Assembly (NCBI GenBank): GCA_947176065.1 | Contig: CAMWPB010000010.1 | Location: forward strand, 1 to 64,000 | Length of the DNA stretch: 64,000 nucleotides | Reading direction: 5' to 3' | DNA from: an uncultured Lachnospiraceae bacterium | GTDB taxonomy: Bacteria > Bacillota > Clostridia > Lachnospirales > Lachnospiraceae | Shown here: piece by piece, positions 41,083-50,810 of the stretch | How positions within the stretch are numbered: the first letter of the stretch is position 1 | Layout: every line of letters starts with the position of its first letter | Notes under the pieces: generated by a model | What the model saw: the letters and a program-made list of their open reading frames with translations, nothing else | The model's database searches: none | What the model was told of the DNA's origin: nothing | Position numbers and translations under genes: made by a program

Positions 41083-44000
41083 AACCTGTTTGGCTGGAAA
41101 TGATTGCTTTTGGTTCTTATAAAGAGAAAACCACCGTTGATTTTGGGAAGTTAAGGCACAGCCTTTATCTGATAACGGGCGATACGGGAGCCGGAAAAAC
41201 CACGATCTTTGACGGGATTATGGTGGCGCTGTACGGCGTGGCAAGCGGGAAGGGGGACAAGAAGTCCAGAACCTTCGAGATCATGCACTGCGACTATGTG
41301 GAAAAATCCGAGGATACGACGGTGACACTCTGCTTTGAACACATGGGTAAGACGTATAAAGTACAGAGAACGCTTCATTTCAGGAAGAAGCGCGGAACCG
41401 GGGACTATGAAAAAACAACGCCGCAGGCGAAGCTTTGGGAGCCGGACAGGGATGTGCTGGAAAAGGCGGAGCAGGTGACCCAGAGAATCACGCAGATACT
41501 CGGTATGAATGCGGAGCAGTTCAGAAAGACCACCATGCTGGCGCAGGGAGAATTTAAAAAATTTCTGGATGCAGACAGTGAAGAAAAAAATAAAATTCTG
41601 GGCGAACTGTTTGACAGCTCGGCTTATGTGTATTTGCAGGATTTGTTTGACGAGGCGAGAAAAAAACTGGAGCGGGACAGAAGAGAAAAGGGCACGGAAC
41701 AGATCAGAAGGGCCATGGAAAATTTTGTATGCCCGCAGGAGGCTTCCGATGCGGAAAGGGAGAGGTACTGTGCCGGACATTCCCGGTTGGAGGAGGCTCT
41801 TTGCGAACTGGTGCATAAGGATGGGGTGCAGAGGGAAGAGTGGAAGAGAAAGGAAGAGGCGTGCCGGGAACAGGACAGAAAGCTCCACGAGAAAAAAGGG
41901 CGGGCAGAGGAACAGAACAGGCTGCTTGAGGAGCTGGCAGAGAAAGAGTGTGAGCGGGAGACGCTTGTCCGAAGGAAGGACGAGATGGAGGCGTTAAAGG
42001 CACAGGCAGAAAAGGCTGAGCGCGCTTTTTACAGGCTGAAACCCTTGGAGACGTCTGCGAAAAAAGCGGCGAAAAACTATGAAGAGGCGCTTAAAAGTAT
42101 GGAGGAGACCGAGAAGCGTTTTCAGGAATTGGAGGAAGAGAAGGGAAAGAAGAAAGAGGCGCTGACAGTGTACGAGCAGACGGCAAAGCCGCAGACGGAA
42201 AGGCTTTCCACGGCCATAAACAGTATGGAGAAAGCCATACCCCGCTATGGGGAATTGGAAAAAAATCTGGAAAAGCAGGGAGAGGAGCAGCAGCTTGCGC
42301 AGGAGGCGCGCGATCGCAGACAGACTGCCGAAGGGCGGCTGAAGCAGATCGAGGAGGAGCTGGATGCATGGAAGGAAGAGATCAGAGAACTGGATGGCGT
42401 CGAGGCGGAAAGGGAGCGTCTGAAGGGGGTATACGAAAAGGAGAAGGAGAGACTGGACAGACTGGTTTCCCCGGGGGGAATCAAGGAGCAGACCGAAAGC
42501 ATTTTTGAGGCGGAAGAGGGACTGAAACAGGAGCGGGAGACGCTGCGGGAAATGACCGCCGGGGCGGGGGAGGCAGAGGCGCACTATCACGGTCTGTATC
42601 AGGCATTTATAGAAGGGCAGGCAGGCATCCTTGCGAGAGCTTTGGAGAAGGAACTGGAGGAGAAGGAGGAGGCTGCGTGTCCGGTCTGCAGCACAATGTT
42701 TCACCGTTCGCAGATCCGGCACTTTGCTAAACCGGGAGAAAAGATAACCGAGAAAAAGGAAGTGGATGCGGCACGAAAACTTTTTGACGACATGGACGGG
42801 GAGAGACAGCGGCAGAGTCAGCGCGTCACGGAGAAGGAGACGGCCATACGTGAGAAAAAAGCGGGCGTCATAAGCAGACTGCAGGAACTGGAGCCGACGT
42901 GCAAAGATTGGGAGACGGTATGCGCGGAGAGGTGGCTGGAAGAGACGGAGACGCGCTGCAGGCAGCAGGAGGAGAAAGCGGCGGAAAATTTCCGCACGGT
43001 GGAGAAGCGGAGCAGGAGACTCATCAAATTAAGGGAAAAGGTAAAGTCAGGGGAAGAGGAGTCGGCATCCTGCAGGCAGGCGTTTGAGGAAAGCAGGGAG
43101 AGCGAACGGGAACACACACAGACGTGTGAGAAGCTGAAAGCGGCTGCGGAGGAACTGATCAGGTCGCTGGAGCATTACGGTCAATGTCCTGATCGGGAGA
43201 GCGCCGTAAAACAAAAGGAGAAGTGGGAACAGGAGAAAAAACAGTTACAGCAGGAAATGGAGCGGGCCGCCGGAGCGTACAAGGAGGCGGAACGGCAGTG
43301 TGAGGAGACACGGGGGACGCTGCGAAAGAGCCATGACGATCTTCCGGGGCTTTTAAGGGAAAAGCGCGCCGCGCAGGAGAAGCTGGAAGAGGGAATGCGG
43401 CAGAACGGGTTTGCCGGTGTGGAAGAGATCGCGGAAATATTGCAGGTTACGGGTAACAGCGACGATGCGTCAGAGAGCTGGCTCCGGGAGAAGAAGGAGG
43501 CGCTTGGCGTCTATGAGAACGCGCTGCAGAACGTGCAGGCCCGGATAGCGGAGCTAAAGGAAAAAACAAAGGAATGGGAGAGAACAGATCTGACGGCGCT
43601 GGATGCCGCCATCGCCAGACAGGGTGAGATGCTTGCTGAAATACAGAGTCGGAGCGCCCTGTTCGAAAAGCTGTCTGACAACCACAGACAGACGGCTGAT
43701 ACCGTGCAGAGGGCAGGCAGGAGACTTAAGGAAACACAGACGGCGTGGGAGCGGCTGGACAGTCTGGCCAATCTGGCAAACGGGACGAACGCGGCGGGCG
43801 GCAGGCTGAGCTTTGACCGCTATGTGATGGGATATGTGTTCCGGGAGGTTCTGGAAATGGCAAACCGGCGGCTGGATCTTATGAGCGGCGGACGCTATGA
43901 GCTGCGGCACGAGATGCAGGCGGGAAGGGAAAACGCCATTGCGGGACTTGAGGTATCCGTGTTTGATATGACTACGGGAAGATGCAGGCCGTCGCAGTCC

Positions 44001-44291
44001 CTCTCAGGCGGGGAATCGTTTTTTGTCTCGCTGGCGCTTGCCCTTGGATTATCCGATGTGGTACAGAACCATGCGGGCGGCAGACAGCTTGACACATTGT
44101 TTATTGACGAGGGGTTCGGATCCCTTGACAGCGATGTGCTTGACAGAGCCATGACAGTGTTAAACCAGCTCACGGAGGGGAACCGTCTGGTCGGTATTAT
44201 TTCCCATGTGGCAAGGCTGGAGGAGAGCATTCCGCAGCAGATACGGGTGAAAAACGGTGAAAAAGGGAGTTCGCTGGAAATTGTCTGCTGA
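41079..44291 (+). CDS. sbcC: Exonuclease subunit SbcC (Rad50-type ATPase)
   Basis: SbcC is the SMC-like ATPase partner of SbcD. The 1070-aa protein has the N-terminal lobe with Walker A TGDTGAGKTTIFDGI near residue 34 and a Q-loop MLAQGEFKKFL near 152. Two long coiled coils span about 200-870, broken by the zinc hook CPVC near 534. The C-terminal lobe has signature SQSLSGGESFF near 970 and Walker B LDTLFIDEGFGSLD near 1005. Coiled-coil helices are unusually rich in Glu, Lys and Arg. It overlaps sbcD by 4 nt. Confidence 0.95.
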   Translation: MKPVWLEMIAFGSYKEKTTVDFGKLRHSLYLITGDTGAGKTTIFDGIMVALYGVASGKGDKKSRTFEIMHCDYVEKSEDTTVTLCFEHMGKTYKVQRTLHFRKKRGTGDYEKTTPQAKLWEPDRDVLEKAEQVTQRITQILGMNAEQFRKTTMLAQGEFKKFLDADSEEKNKILGELFDSSAYVYLQDLFDEARKKLERDRREKGTEQIRRAMENFVCPQEASDAERERYCAGHSRLEEALCELVHKDGVQREEWKRKEEACREQDRKLHEKKGRAEEQNRLLEELAEKECERETLVRRKDEMEALKAQAEKAERAFYRLKPLETSAKKAAKNYEEALKSMEETEKRFQELEEEKGKKKEALTVYEQTAKPQTERLSTAINSMEKAIPRYGELEKNLEKQGEEQQLAQEARDRRQTAEGRLKQIEEELDAWKEEIRELDGVEAERERLKGVYEKEKERLDRLVSPGGIKEQTESIFEAEEGLKQERETLREMTAGAGEAEAHYHGLYQAFIEGQAGILARALEKELEEKEEAACPVCSTMFHRSQIRHFAKPGEKITEKKEVDAARKLFDDMDGERQRQSQRVTEKETAIREKKAGVISRLQELEPTCKDWETVCAERWLEETETRCRQQEEKAAENFRTVEKRSRRLIKLREKVKSGEEESASCRQAFEESRESEREHTQTCEKLKAAAEELIRSLEHYGQCPDRESAVKQKEKWEQEKKQLQQEMERAAGAYKEAERQCEETRGTLRKSHDDLPGLLREKRAAQEKLEEGMRQNGFAGVEEIAEILQVTGNSDDASESWLREKKEALGVYENALQNVQARIAELKEKTKEWERTDLTALDAAIARQGEMLAEIQSRSALFEKLSDNHRQTADTVQRAGRRLKETQTAWERLDSLANLANGTNAAGGRLSFDRYVMGYVFREVLEMANRRLDLMSGGRYELRHEMQAGRENAIAGLEVSVFDMTTGRCRPSQSLSGGESFFVSLALALGLSDVVQNHAGGRQLDTLFIDEGFGSLDSDVLDRAMTVLNQLTEGNRLVGIISHVARLEESIPQQIRVKNGEKGSSLEIVC

Positions 44292-44384
44292 GGTTTGCCT
44301 TTCGGCAATATTTATGCTAAGATGTTCTATTAAGGAACTTCCGGAGAAGGGGGTTCGGCAGATATGCGGTAAACTTGGAGGTTT

Positions 44385-45116
44385 ATGATGCTGGAACTTA
44401 AAAACATATCTTTTCAGGCTGAGGACGGCGGAAAAGAGATAGAGATATTGAGGAATATTAATCTGACAGTGGAGAACCGTTTTGTGGCCGTTACCGGGCC
44501 CAACGGCAGCGGCAAATCAACGCTGGCAAAGATTGTGGCGGGTATCCTGACACCCACGGAGGGACAGATTTTTCTGGACGGCGTCGACATTACGCAGAAG
44601 TCGATTACAGAGCGGGCGCAGATGGGGATCAGCTTTGCCTTCCAGCAGCCGGTCCGCTTTAAGGGAATCACCGTGAAGGATATGCTTTCCATCGCGGCGG
44701 GCAGGGAGACTGCGGTGTCGGAGGTCTGCGCGATGCTCTCGGAGGTAGGTCTCTGTGCGAGAGATTATGTAAACCGGGAGATCAATGCCAGCCTTTCAGG
44801 AGGAGAGTTAAAGCGTATCGAGATCGCCATGATTATGGCGAGAAAGGCCAGGGTGTCCATTTTTGACGAGCCGGAGGCGGGAATTGATCTGTGGAGTTTT
44901 CAGAACCTGATCCGGGTTTTTGAGAAAATGCATGCGGAGACGAAGGGAACGATCCTGATTATATCCCATCAGGAAAGGATACTGAACATAGCGGATCAGA
45001 TTGTGCTGCTTTCCGACGGCAGAATTGAGAAGGTGGGCAGCAGGGAGGAGATTATGCCCGCGCTTTTGGGAGCCGGGCAGCCCTGCAGGACTTTGAGTGA
45101 TAAATTGATTCAGTAG
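44385..45116 (+). CDS. SufC-like ATPase of a minimal Fe-S cluster assembly system (SmsC type)
   Basis: The 243-aa ABC ATPase has Walker A TGPNGSGKSTLAK near residue 36, a Q-loop FAFQQPVRFKG near 87, the SufC-like signature NASLSGGELKRIEIA near 140 and Walker B VSIFDEPEAGIDLW near 163. The Asp-Glu-Pro-Glu-Ala-Gly form is typical of SufC and differs from transporter ATPases. It pairs with the SufB/D-like gene 9 nt downstream. No sufS, sufU or sufD-like extra gene is beside it, which matches the two-gene minimal system described for anaerobes and archaea. Confidence 0.85.
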   Translation: MMLELKNISFQAEDGGKEIEILRNINLTVENRFVAVTGPNGSGKSTLAKIVAGILTPTEGQIFLDGVDITQKSITERAQMGISFAFQQPVRFKGITVKDMLSIAAGRETAVSEVCAMLSEVGLCARDYVNREINASLSGGELKRIEIAMIMARKARVSIFDEPEAGIDLWSFQNLIRVFEKMHAETKGTILIISHQERILNIADQIVLLSDGRIEKVGSREEIMPALLGAGQPCRTLSDKLIQ

Positions 45117-45125
45117 AGAGGAATC

Positions 45126-46055
45126 ATGGAGGAAATTATGGACGCAATACAACAGGAACTGCTTGCGCAGGTGGCGGGCCTGCATGAAGTGCCGGAGGGC
45201 GCGTACAATATCCGGGCCAACGGAGAGATGGCGGGCAGGAACACGACTGCCAATATTGATATTACAACCAAGGAAGACTGTCCCGGCATTGATATACGGA
45301 TTAAACCGGGGACGAAGTCGGAGAGCGTGCATATCCCGGTGGTGCTGAGCCAGAGCGGCTTACAGGAAAGCGTATATAACGACTTTTTTGTGGGAGAGGA
45401 CTGCGATATTACGATCATAGCGGGCTGCGGCATTCACAACGGCGGTTCCGCGGCGTCGGCACATTCCGGCATTCATCGGTTTTTTGTGGAAAAGAATGCG
45501 AAAGTGAGATATGTGGAAAAGCATTACGGCTCCGGGGACGGCAGCGGGGAGCGGATCATGAATCCCACCACCGAGATTCATCTGGCTGAGGGTGCCTCCC
45601 TGGAGATGGAGACGGTGCAGATCAAGGGCATAGATTCGACGGCGCGCACGACGACGGCCAAGGTGGCTGAAGGGGCGAGTCTGGTGATTAAGGAAAAGAT
45701 TATGACCCACGGAAAGCAGTATGCGGAGACGGATTTCACCGTGAATATGGCGGGGGCGGATTCCAGCGTGAACCTGATATCCAGATCGGTGGCGAAGGAA
45801 CGTTCCAGACAGATATTCCGCAGCAGGATCGTGGGCAACGCAAGCTGCCACGGGCACAGCGAATGCGACGCCATCATTATGGATGAGGCAAGCGTCAGCG
45901 CGATTCCCGAGCTGACGGCAAACCATATTGACGCAAACCTGATCCACGAAGCGGCAATCGGAAAAATTGCAGGGGAACAACTGATTAAGCTCATGACGCT
46001 CGGACTCACGGAGAAAGAGGCCGAAGAGCAGATTGTAAAGGGATTTTTGAAATGA
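45126..46055 (+). CDS. SufB/SufD-like scaffold of the minimal Fe-S assembly system (SmsB type)
   Basis: The 309-aa protein has the beta-helix pattern of SufB/SufD cores but is much shorter than SufB (about 465 aa). Marks include EDCDITIIAGCGIHNGG near residue 96, a conserved Cys, and the C-terminal IVGNASCHGHSECDAIIMDE near 240, with Cys/His/Glu that may hold a cluster. AIPELTANHIDANLIHEAAIG follows. It should form a complex with the ATPase upstream to build Fe-S clusters. A second start at 45138 has GGAGG nearer. The stop overlaps the next gene start by 4 nt. Confidence 0.85.
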   Translation: MEEIMDAIQQELLAQVAGLHEVPEGAYNIRANGEMAGRNTTANIDITTKEDCPGIDIRIKPGTKSESVHIPVVLSQSGLQESVYNDFFVGEDCDITIIAGCGIHNGGSAASAHSGIHRFFVEKNAKVRYVEKHYGSGDGSGERIMNPTTEIHLAEGASLEMETVQIKGIDSTARTTTAKVAEGASLVIKEKIMTHGKQYAETDFTVNMAGADSSVNLISRSVAKERSRQIFRSRIVGNASCHGHSECDAIIMDEASVSAIPELTANHIDANLIHEAAIGKIAGEQLIKLMTLGLTEKEAEEQIVKGFLK

Positions 46056-47584
46056 GGAAGTTTTTACAGTACGCGTTAAACCGGGTGGTGATTACGGCTC
46101 TTCTGGTGCTTTTGCAGATCGCCTTCTTTCTGATTGTGCTTTTGCGGTGGGGCAATTACTACGTCTGGTTTTCACTGGTGCTGCGTTTTATCACCTTCTG
46201 GGCGGTGATTTACATCATATGGAAACCGAACAACCCTGCCGTGAAATTGGCATGGGTGGTGCCGATTTTGACGTTTCCGCTGTTTGGCGGTGTGCTTTAT
46301 CTGTGCTACGGTCACGTGATCGTGCCCAAAAAGCTGCGCGACAGTATGGAGCGGACGGATAAGCTGGTCAGAAAAAATCTGGTGCAGGATAAGAAAACGC
46401 TGAAAGACCTAAAAAGGGAAGATCTGGCGGCGTCGAACCAGAGCGGTTATATTTATTCCTATGCGGCTACGCCGGTTTGGGATCAGACGGCCTCGACGTT
46501 TTTCGCGGACGGGCGTCCGTGGTGGGAGAGGCTGCTCGATGATCTGGAGAAGGCTGAACACTTCATTTTTCTGGAATTTTTTATTATAAAAGAGGGAAAA
46601 ATGTGGGATGCGATTCTGGATATTCTGGAACGCAAGGCAAAGGAGGGCGTGGAGGTCAGGCTGATTTATGACGATATCGGATGCGCGTTTCTTCTGCCGA
46701 AATATTACGACCGGGTTATAGAAAAGAAGGGAATCAAGTGCGTGGCGTTCAACAGGCTGGTGCCCTTTTTGTCGCTGGTACTGAATAACAGGGATCACAG
46801 GAAGATCGTGGTAATCGACGGCAAGGCGGCCTATACGGGCGGCATCAATCTGTCGGACGAGTATATCAATTATGAGCATCCTTACGGAGATCACTGGAAG
46901 GACACAGGAATCCGTATTGAGGGAAAGGCTGTCTGGAATTTCACGGTCATGTTTTTACAGATGTGGAATATGTCCCGCTATACGGAAGAGGATTATGGCA
47001 GATATTATTATCCTTTTGAAAAGATGCCGGGGGCGGAAGGCTATGTGCAGCCGTATATGGATACGCCGTTTGATGATGAGACGCTGGGGGAAAATGTATA
47101 CCTGAACATGATCGGCGCCGCTGAGCGTTATATCTGGATTTATACGCCTTATCTGGTTACGGACAATGAAATGATTACGGCACTTAAGCTGGCGGCGAAG
47201 CGGGGCGTGGATGTGCGGATTGTGACACCCGGCGTGCCGGATAAGAAATTTGTATACTGGCTGACACAGTCCAATTACCAGAATCTGATCGGGGCAGGTG
47301 TCAGGATCTTTCAGTACAGGCCGGGCTTTATCCATGCCAAATGTGTGCTTTCGGATGATAAGTCGGCTGCGGTTGGTACGATTAATTTTGATTACAGAAG
47401 CTTCTACCATCATTTTGAGTGCGGCGTGTACCTTTACCGGGCGCAGGCGGTGGAGGAGTTAAAAAAGGATATGGAGAAGACTTTCGGGGTATGCGAGGAA
47501 ATCACGATGTCATGGTGTCAGGAGAAATTTGTAAAGACCAATGTGATCGGCCCGCTGTTAAAATTGCTGTCACCGTTAATGTAA
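46052..47584 (+). CDS. cls: Cardiolipin synthase
   Basis: The 510-aa membrane enzyme condenses two phosphatidylglycerol molecules. Two N-terminal membrane segments (VVITALLVLLQIAFFLIVLL and WAVIYIIWKPN) precede two phospholipase D domains with H-x-K-x4-D motifs: DHRKIVVIDG near residue 250 and HAKCVLSDDK near 430. The length and order match bacterial Cls. ATG 46052 overlaps the previous gene stop (ATGA), an unusual coupling of a lipid gene to Fe-S assembly. The acyltransferase gene follows about 95 nt later. Confidence 0.93.
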   Translation: MRKFLQYALNRVVITALLVLLQIAFFLIVLLRWGNYYVWFSLVLRFITFWAVIYIIWKPNNPAVKLAWVVPILTFPLFGGVLYLCYGHVIVPKKLRDSMERTDKLVRKNLVQDKKTLKDLKREDLAASNQSGYIYSYAATPVWDQTASTFFADGRPWWERLLDDLEKAEHFIFLEFFIIKEGKMWDAILDILERKAKEGVEVRLIYDDIGCAFLLPKYYDRVIEKKGIKCVAFNRLVPFLSLVLNNRDHRKIVVIDGKAAYTGGINLSDEYINYEHPYGDHWKDTGIRIEGKAVWNFTVMFLQMWNMSRYTEEDYGRYYYPFEKMPGAEGYVQPYMDTPFDDETLGENVYLNMIGAAERYIWIYTPYLVTDNEMITALKLAAKRGVDVRIVTPGVPDKKFVYWLTQSNYQNLIGAGVRIFQYRPGFIHAKCVLSDDKSAAVGTINFDYRSFYHHFECGVYLYRAQAVEELKKDMEKTFGVCEEITMSWCQEKFVKTNVIGPLLKLLSPLM

Positions 47585-47678
47585 GCAGAGTGAAAAAGAT
47601 ATTTTTATCGTGAGATTTGCGTTTGCGCGTTGGCCGGCACAGATCCGTTATGCGCAAAAAAAGGATGGAGATGGATTT

Positions 47679-48395
47679 ATGATACGGTTTTTTAAGGTGA
47701 TTGTGTGGAATCTGCCGAGGATTTACATGATACCCAAAATGGCATACAAGGCCAGGCATAAGGAGCGGTACGGCGAGGAGGCCTGCTACGCTTATGCAAG
47801 GCTGGCTATCCGGCGGATGATGCGTGCGGGGCGCATCTACACGAAGCGTTTTGGTGCGGAGAACCTTCCAAAAGAAGGCGGTTATCTCCTGTGTCCGAAC
47901 CATCAGGGAAAATACGATGCGCTGGGGATTATGATATCTCACGACAAGCCCTGTTCGGTAGTGATCGATGACGCCAAGTCCCACGGGCTTCTGGTCAAGC
48001 AGTTTATCGATCTGGTACAGGGAAAACGTCTGAAAAAGGATGACGCCAGACAGTCCATAGGGATTATCAGGGAACTGGCGGAGGATACCGGAAAAGGACG
48101 GCGTTTCATTATTTTCCCGGAGGGAGGCTATTTTCATAATCACAATACGGTGGGAGAATTTAAACCCGGATGCTTTAAGAGCGCGGTGAAGGCCAGAGTG
48201 CCGATTGTGCCGGTGGCGCTTATCGATTCTTACCGGGTATTTGAGGAATGGACACTGCGAAGAGTGGAAACGCAGGTACATTTCTTAAAAGCGATCCCTT
48301 ACGAAGAATATAAGGGCATGACTACGACGCAGATTGCGGAGATGGTAAAAGACCGGATCACGAGCAGAATCAGCGAGGTAGTCAGCCCTGCATAG
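47679..48395 (+). CDS. 1-acyl-sn-glycerol-3-phosphate acyltransferase (PlsC family)
   Basis: The 238-aa protein carries acyltransferase motif I as NHQGKYD (NHx4D) near residue 73 and motif III as FPEGG near 148. IVPVALIDSYRVF near 184 is the fourth block. It likely makes phosphatidic acid from lysophosphatidic acid, fitting its place after cardiolipin synthase. ATG 47679 has GGATGGAG about 6 nt upstream. The preceding in-frame stretch from 47610 has no site and belongs to the spacer. It converges with tmcAL, 5 nt away. Confidence 0.88.
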   Translation: MIRFFKVIVWNLPRIYMIPKMAYKARHKERYGEEACYAYARLAIRRMMRAGRIYTKRFGAENLPKEGGYLLCPNHQGKYDALGIMISHDKPCSVVIDDAKSHGLLVKQFIDLVQGKRLKKDDARQSIGIIRELAEDTGKGRRFIIFPEGGYFHNHNTVGEFKPGCFKSAVKARVPIVPVALIDSYRVFEEWTLRRVETQVHFLKAIPYEEYKGMTTTQIAEMVKDRITSRISEVVSPA

Positions 48396-48400
48396 GAAAA

Positions 48401-49648
48401 TTATAGTTTTATGATCGGAATTTTATATTCGTTGATTTCCGTCGAAGGGTTTTCGCCGGGAAATTTATTGCGGACAACACTCTGATAAATATGGCTTGCA
48501 TAGATGTCTTTTTCCAGCATGGAAAGACCCGTCGGTGCAAGCTGTTTTTCTGCGTCCGCAAGTTTGGAGAGGAGCGGGATTCCCGCGTTCTTCTTGATGG
48601 CGGAAAGAAGCGGGGAGGCGCTTTGTCTAAAACCCAGCATGCGGGCATAAAAAATCCATCCTTCCTGTCCGTAGAGCATCAGACTGTCCCTGCGGATGTC
48701 CAGCAGGATATGCAGCAGGCTTCTGGAAATCCGGGCATAAGTGCGGTTCTTGGATTTCAGGAGATCGCAGAAGGAGCGAAAATCGCAGTAGTTCGGTAAA
48801 AATTTACGAATGCGGTCCGAAAGCTCCCTGTCGATATCGGGGTAATCCGTATAGTCGGCGCTTTCTCTGGAGAGCAGACTGTACTGTGCCAGCAGAGAAA
48901 AATCATCCGCAAAGACAGGGAAGGATTTCAGGTAGGCGTCCTCCATCACTTTTAAGGAGGCTGAGGGAATCTGCCGTACAAGTCCTTCCGAGGGGCCTGC
49001 ATGCCGGAGAGACTCCCGGATCGCCAGGGCAGAGCAGAAGCCGTTGTCCAGACTGTTGTCGTGGTAGGAGGAGCCGGCGCGTTTTACGGTATATGGTACA
49101 ATTGTGCTCTCCCAGAAGAGAAGCGCCTTGCAGTATTCGATGCCCAGAATGTTGTTTGGGCTGGTCAGTATGTTGATGTGGGACGTCAGATGAGGTGCGG
49201 AAGCCTCCAGAGCAGCGTTTCTTGCCTGGGGGTAGGTGTGTCCCAGACGGAGCTCCTGATCCAGCGTCCGTTTGAAGACAGGGCTTTCATCCAAAAGCGC
49301 CTTCGCAAATTCCGTCAATACGCGGATGTCGCCGGATTCGCTGCCAAAGCAGACCGCATCAACGACTCCCAGTTTGTCGAGGAGAGCCACTGAACTGCGT
49401 GCAAAGTGCTCGGCACTGCTTATGGAATAGCAGACAGGGAGCTCAATCACCAGATCCGCGCCGTTTTTCAGAGCGCATTCGGCGCGCAGATATTTGTCCA
49501 TCAGGGCGGGTGCGCCGCGCTGGACAAAATCGCCGCTCATAACTACAACGCAGTAATCGGCATGCGTAAGCTCTTTGGCCTTTCTGATGTGATAGGCATG
49601 TCCGTTATGAAACGGATTATATTCTGCAATAATTCCGACCGTTTTCAT
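48401..49648 (-). CDS. tmcAL: tRNA(Met) cytidine acetate ligase
   Basis: TmcAL uses acetate and ATP to form N4-acetylcytidine at the wobble base of elongator tRNA-Met. The 415-aa protein starts MKTVGIIAEYNPFHNGHAYH, which includes the nucleotidyltransferase HxGH motif (HNGH), and continues with VVVMSGDFVQRGAPA near residue 33 and ADLVIELPVCYSISSAEHFA near 64. The C-terminal half is helical. It is the only long minus-strand gene in this part and is divergent from pta. Free acetate as substrate links it loosely to the acetate kinase pathway next door. Confidence 0.92.
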   Translation of the reverse strand: MKTVGIIAEYNPFHNGHAYHIRKAKELTHADYCVVVMSGDFVQRGAPALMDKYLRAECALKNGADLVIELPVCYSISSAEHFARSSVALLDKLGVVDAVCFGSESGDIRVLTEFAKALLDESPVFKRTLDQELRLGHTYPQARNAALEASAPHLTSHINILTSPNNILGIEYCKALLFWESTIVPYTVKRAGSSYHDNSLDNGFCSALAIRESLRHAGPSEGLVRQIPSASLKVMEDAYLKSFPVFADDFSLLAQYSLLSRESADYTDYPDIDRELSDRIRKFLPNYCDFRSFCDLLKSKNRTYARISRSLLHILLDIRRDSLMLYGQEGWIFYARMLGFRQSASPLLSAIKKNAGIPLLSKLADAEKQLAPTGLSMLEKDIYASHIYQSVVRNKFPGENPSTEINEYKIPIIKL

Positions 49649-49751
49649 GGTTTTTCCGCTTCTCCCAAAGTGTCAAATAATATCTGATTTCAGTTTATCA
49701 CAATGCGTTGGATTTGTATTGTTTTTTCTTACAAACAGATCAGAAAATTAC

Positions 49752-49780
49752 TTGTCTAAGAAAGCGGAATTAGGTATCAT
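49752..49780 (+). promoter_or_regulatory. Promoter of pta
   Basis: TTGTCT (49752) and TATCAT (49775) are 17 nt apart, with transcription expected about 22 nt before the pta start codon. Confidence 0.6.
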
Positions 49781-49808
49781 GTTATATAGAAAGAAGGAGG
49801 GTATAGCT

Positions 49809-50810
49809 ATGTCTTATATTGATCTGATGAAAGAGAAGGCAAGAAGCGATAAAAAGACAATTGTTCTGCCGGAAACCAACGACAAAAGGACTCTGATCGC
49901 AGCGGCCAATATTCTAAAGGAAGGGATCGCCGATATCATCATGGTGGGGAATGAGGAGAAGATCATGGACGGTGCGGGCTGGCTGGAAGTGGAGCTGGAC
50001 GGTGTGCAGATCATTGATCCCGAAAAAACGGAAAAGCTGGACGAGTACGTCGAGCTGTTGTATGAAATCAGAAAAAATAAGGGGATGACGCCGGAGAAGG
50101 CAAGGGAGACGCTGCTTAAGGATTATCTGACCTTCGGCGTGGTGATGGTTAAGGCCAATGACGCGGACGGTATGGTGGCGGGGGCCTGTCATGCCACGGC
50201 GGATACGCTGCGCCCGGCATTGCAGATTTTAAAGACTGCGCCCGGTGTGAAGCTGGTATCGGGCTTTTTTATTCTCGATGTGCCGGACTGTGAGTTCGGT
50301 GAGAACGGCACTTTCATCTTTGCGGACTGTGGTCTGAATCAGGACCCCACAGCGGAGGAACTGGCGGCTATCGCGGACACTTCCGCCAAGAGCTTTAAGA
50401 GCCTTGTGGGCGCGAAGCCGATTATCGCCATGCTGTCCCACTCGACCAAGGGCAGCGCCAAGCATCCGCTGGTGGACAAGATGGTGGAGGCGACACGGAT
50501 TGCCCACGAGCAGTATCCGCACCTCACCATCGACGGTGAGCTGCAGTCCGACGCCGCGCTGGTTCCTCAGGTGGCTAAATCCAAAGCGCCCGGCAGCGAG
50601 GTGGCGGGTAAGGCCAACGTGCTGATTTTCCCCAATCTGGACTGTGGCAATATCGGTTATAAACTGGTGCAGAGACTCGGCAAGGCAGAAGCCTACGGCC
50701 CCATGCTGCAAGGCATCTCCAAGCCCGTAAACGACCTCTCCCGCGGCTGCTCCTGGCAGGACATCGTAGGCGTAGTAGCATTAACGGCGGTTCAAGCACA
50801 ACTTGTGTGA
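49809..50810 (+). CDS. pta: Phosphate acetyltransferase
   Basis: Pta converts acetyl-CoA and phosphate to acetyl phosphate. The 333-aa protein is the short single-domain type. Family marks are KKTIVLPETNDKRTLIAAAN near residue 18, VAGACHATADTLRPALQI near 123, a SGFFILDVPD strand near 152, FADCGLNQDPTAEELA near 172 and a late NVLIFPNLDCGNIGYKL near 272. ATG 49809 follows GAAGGAGGG. ackA follows after a 205-nt spacer filled by a multi-hairpin element whose left arm begins at the pta stop codon. Confidence 0.95.
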   Translation: MSYIDLMKEKARSDKKTIVLPETNDKRTLIAAANILKEGIADIIMVGNEEKIMDGAGWLEVELDGVQIIDPEKTEKLDEYVELLYEIRKNKGMTPEKARETLLKDYLTFGVVMVKANDADGMVAGACHATADTLRPALQILKTAPGVKLVSGFFILDVPDCEFGENGTFIFADCGLNQDPTAEELAAIADTSAKSFKSLVGAKPIIAMLSHSTKGSAKHPLVDKMVEATRIAHEQYPHLTIDGELQSDAALVPQVAKSKAPGSEVAGKANVLIFPNLDCGNIGYKLVQRLGKAEAYGPMLQGISKPVNDLSRGCSWQDIVGVVALTAVQAQLV

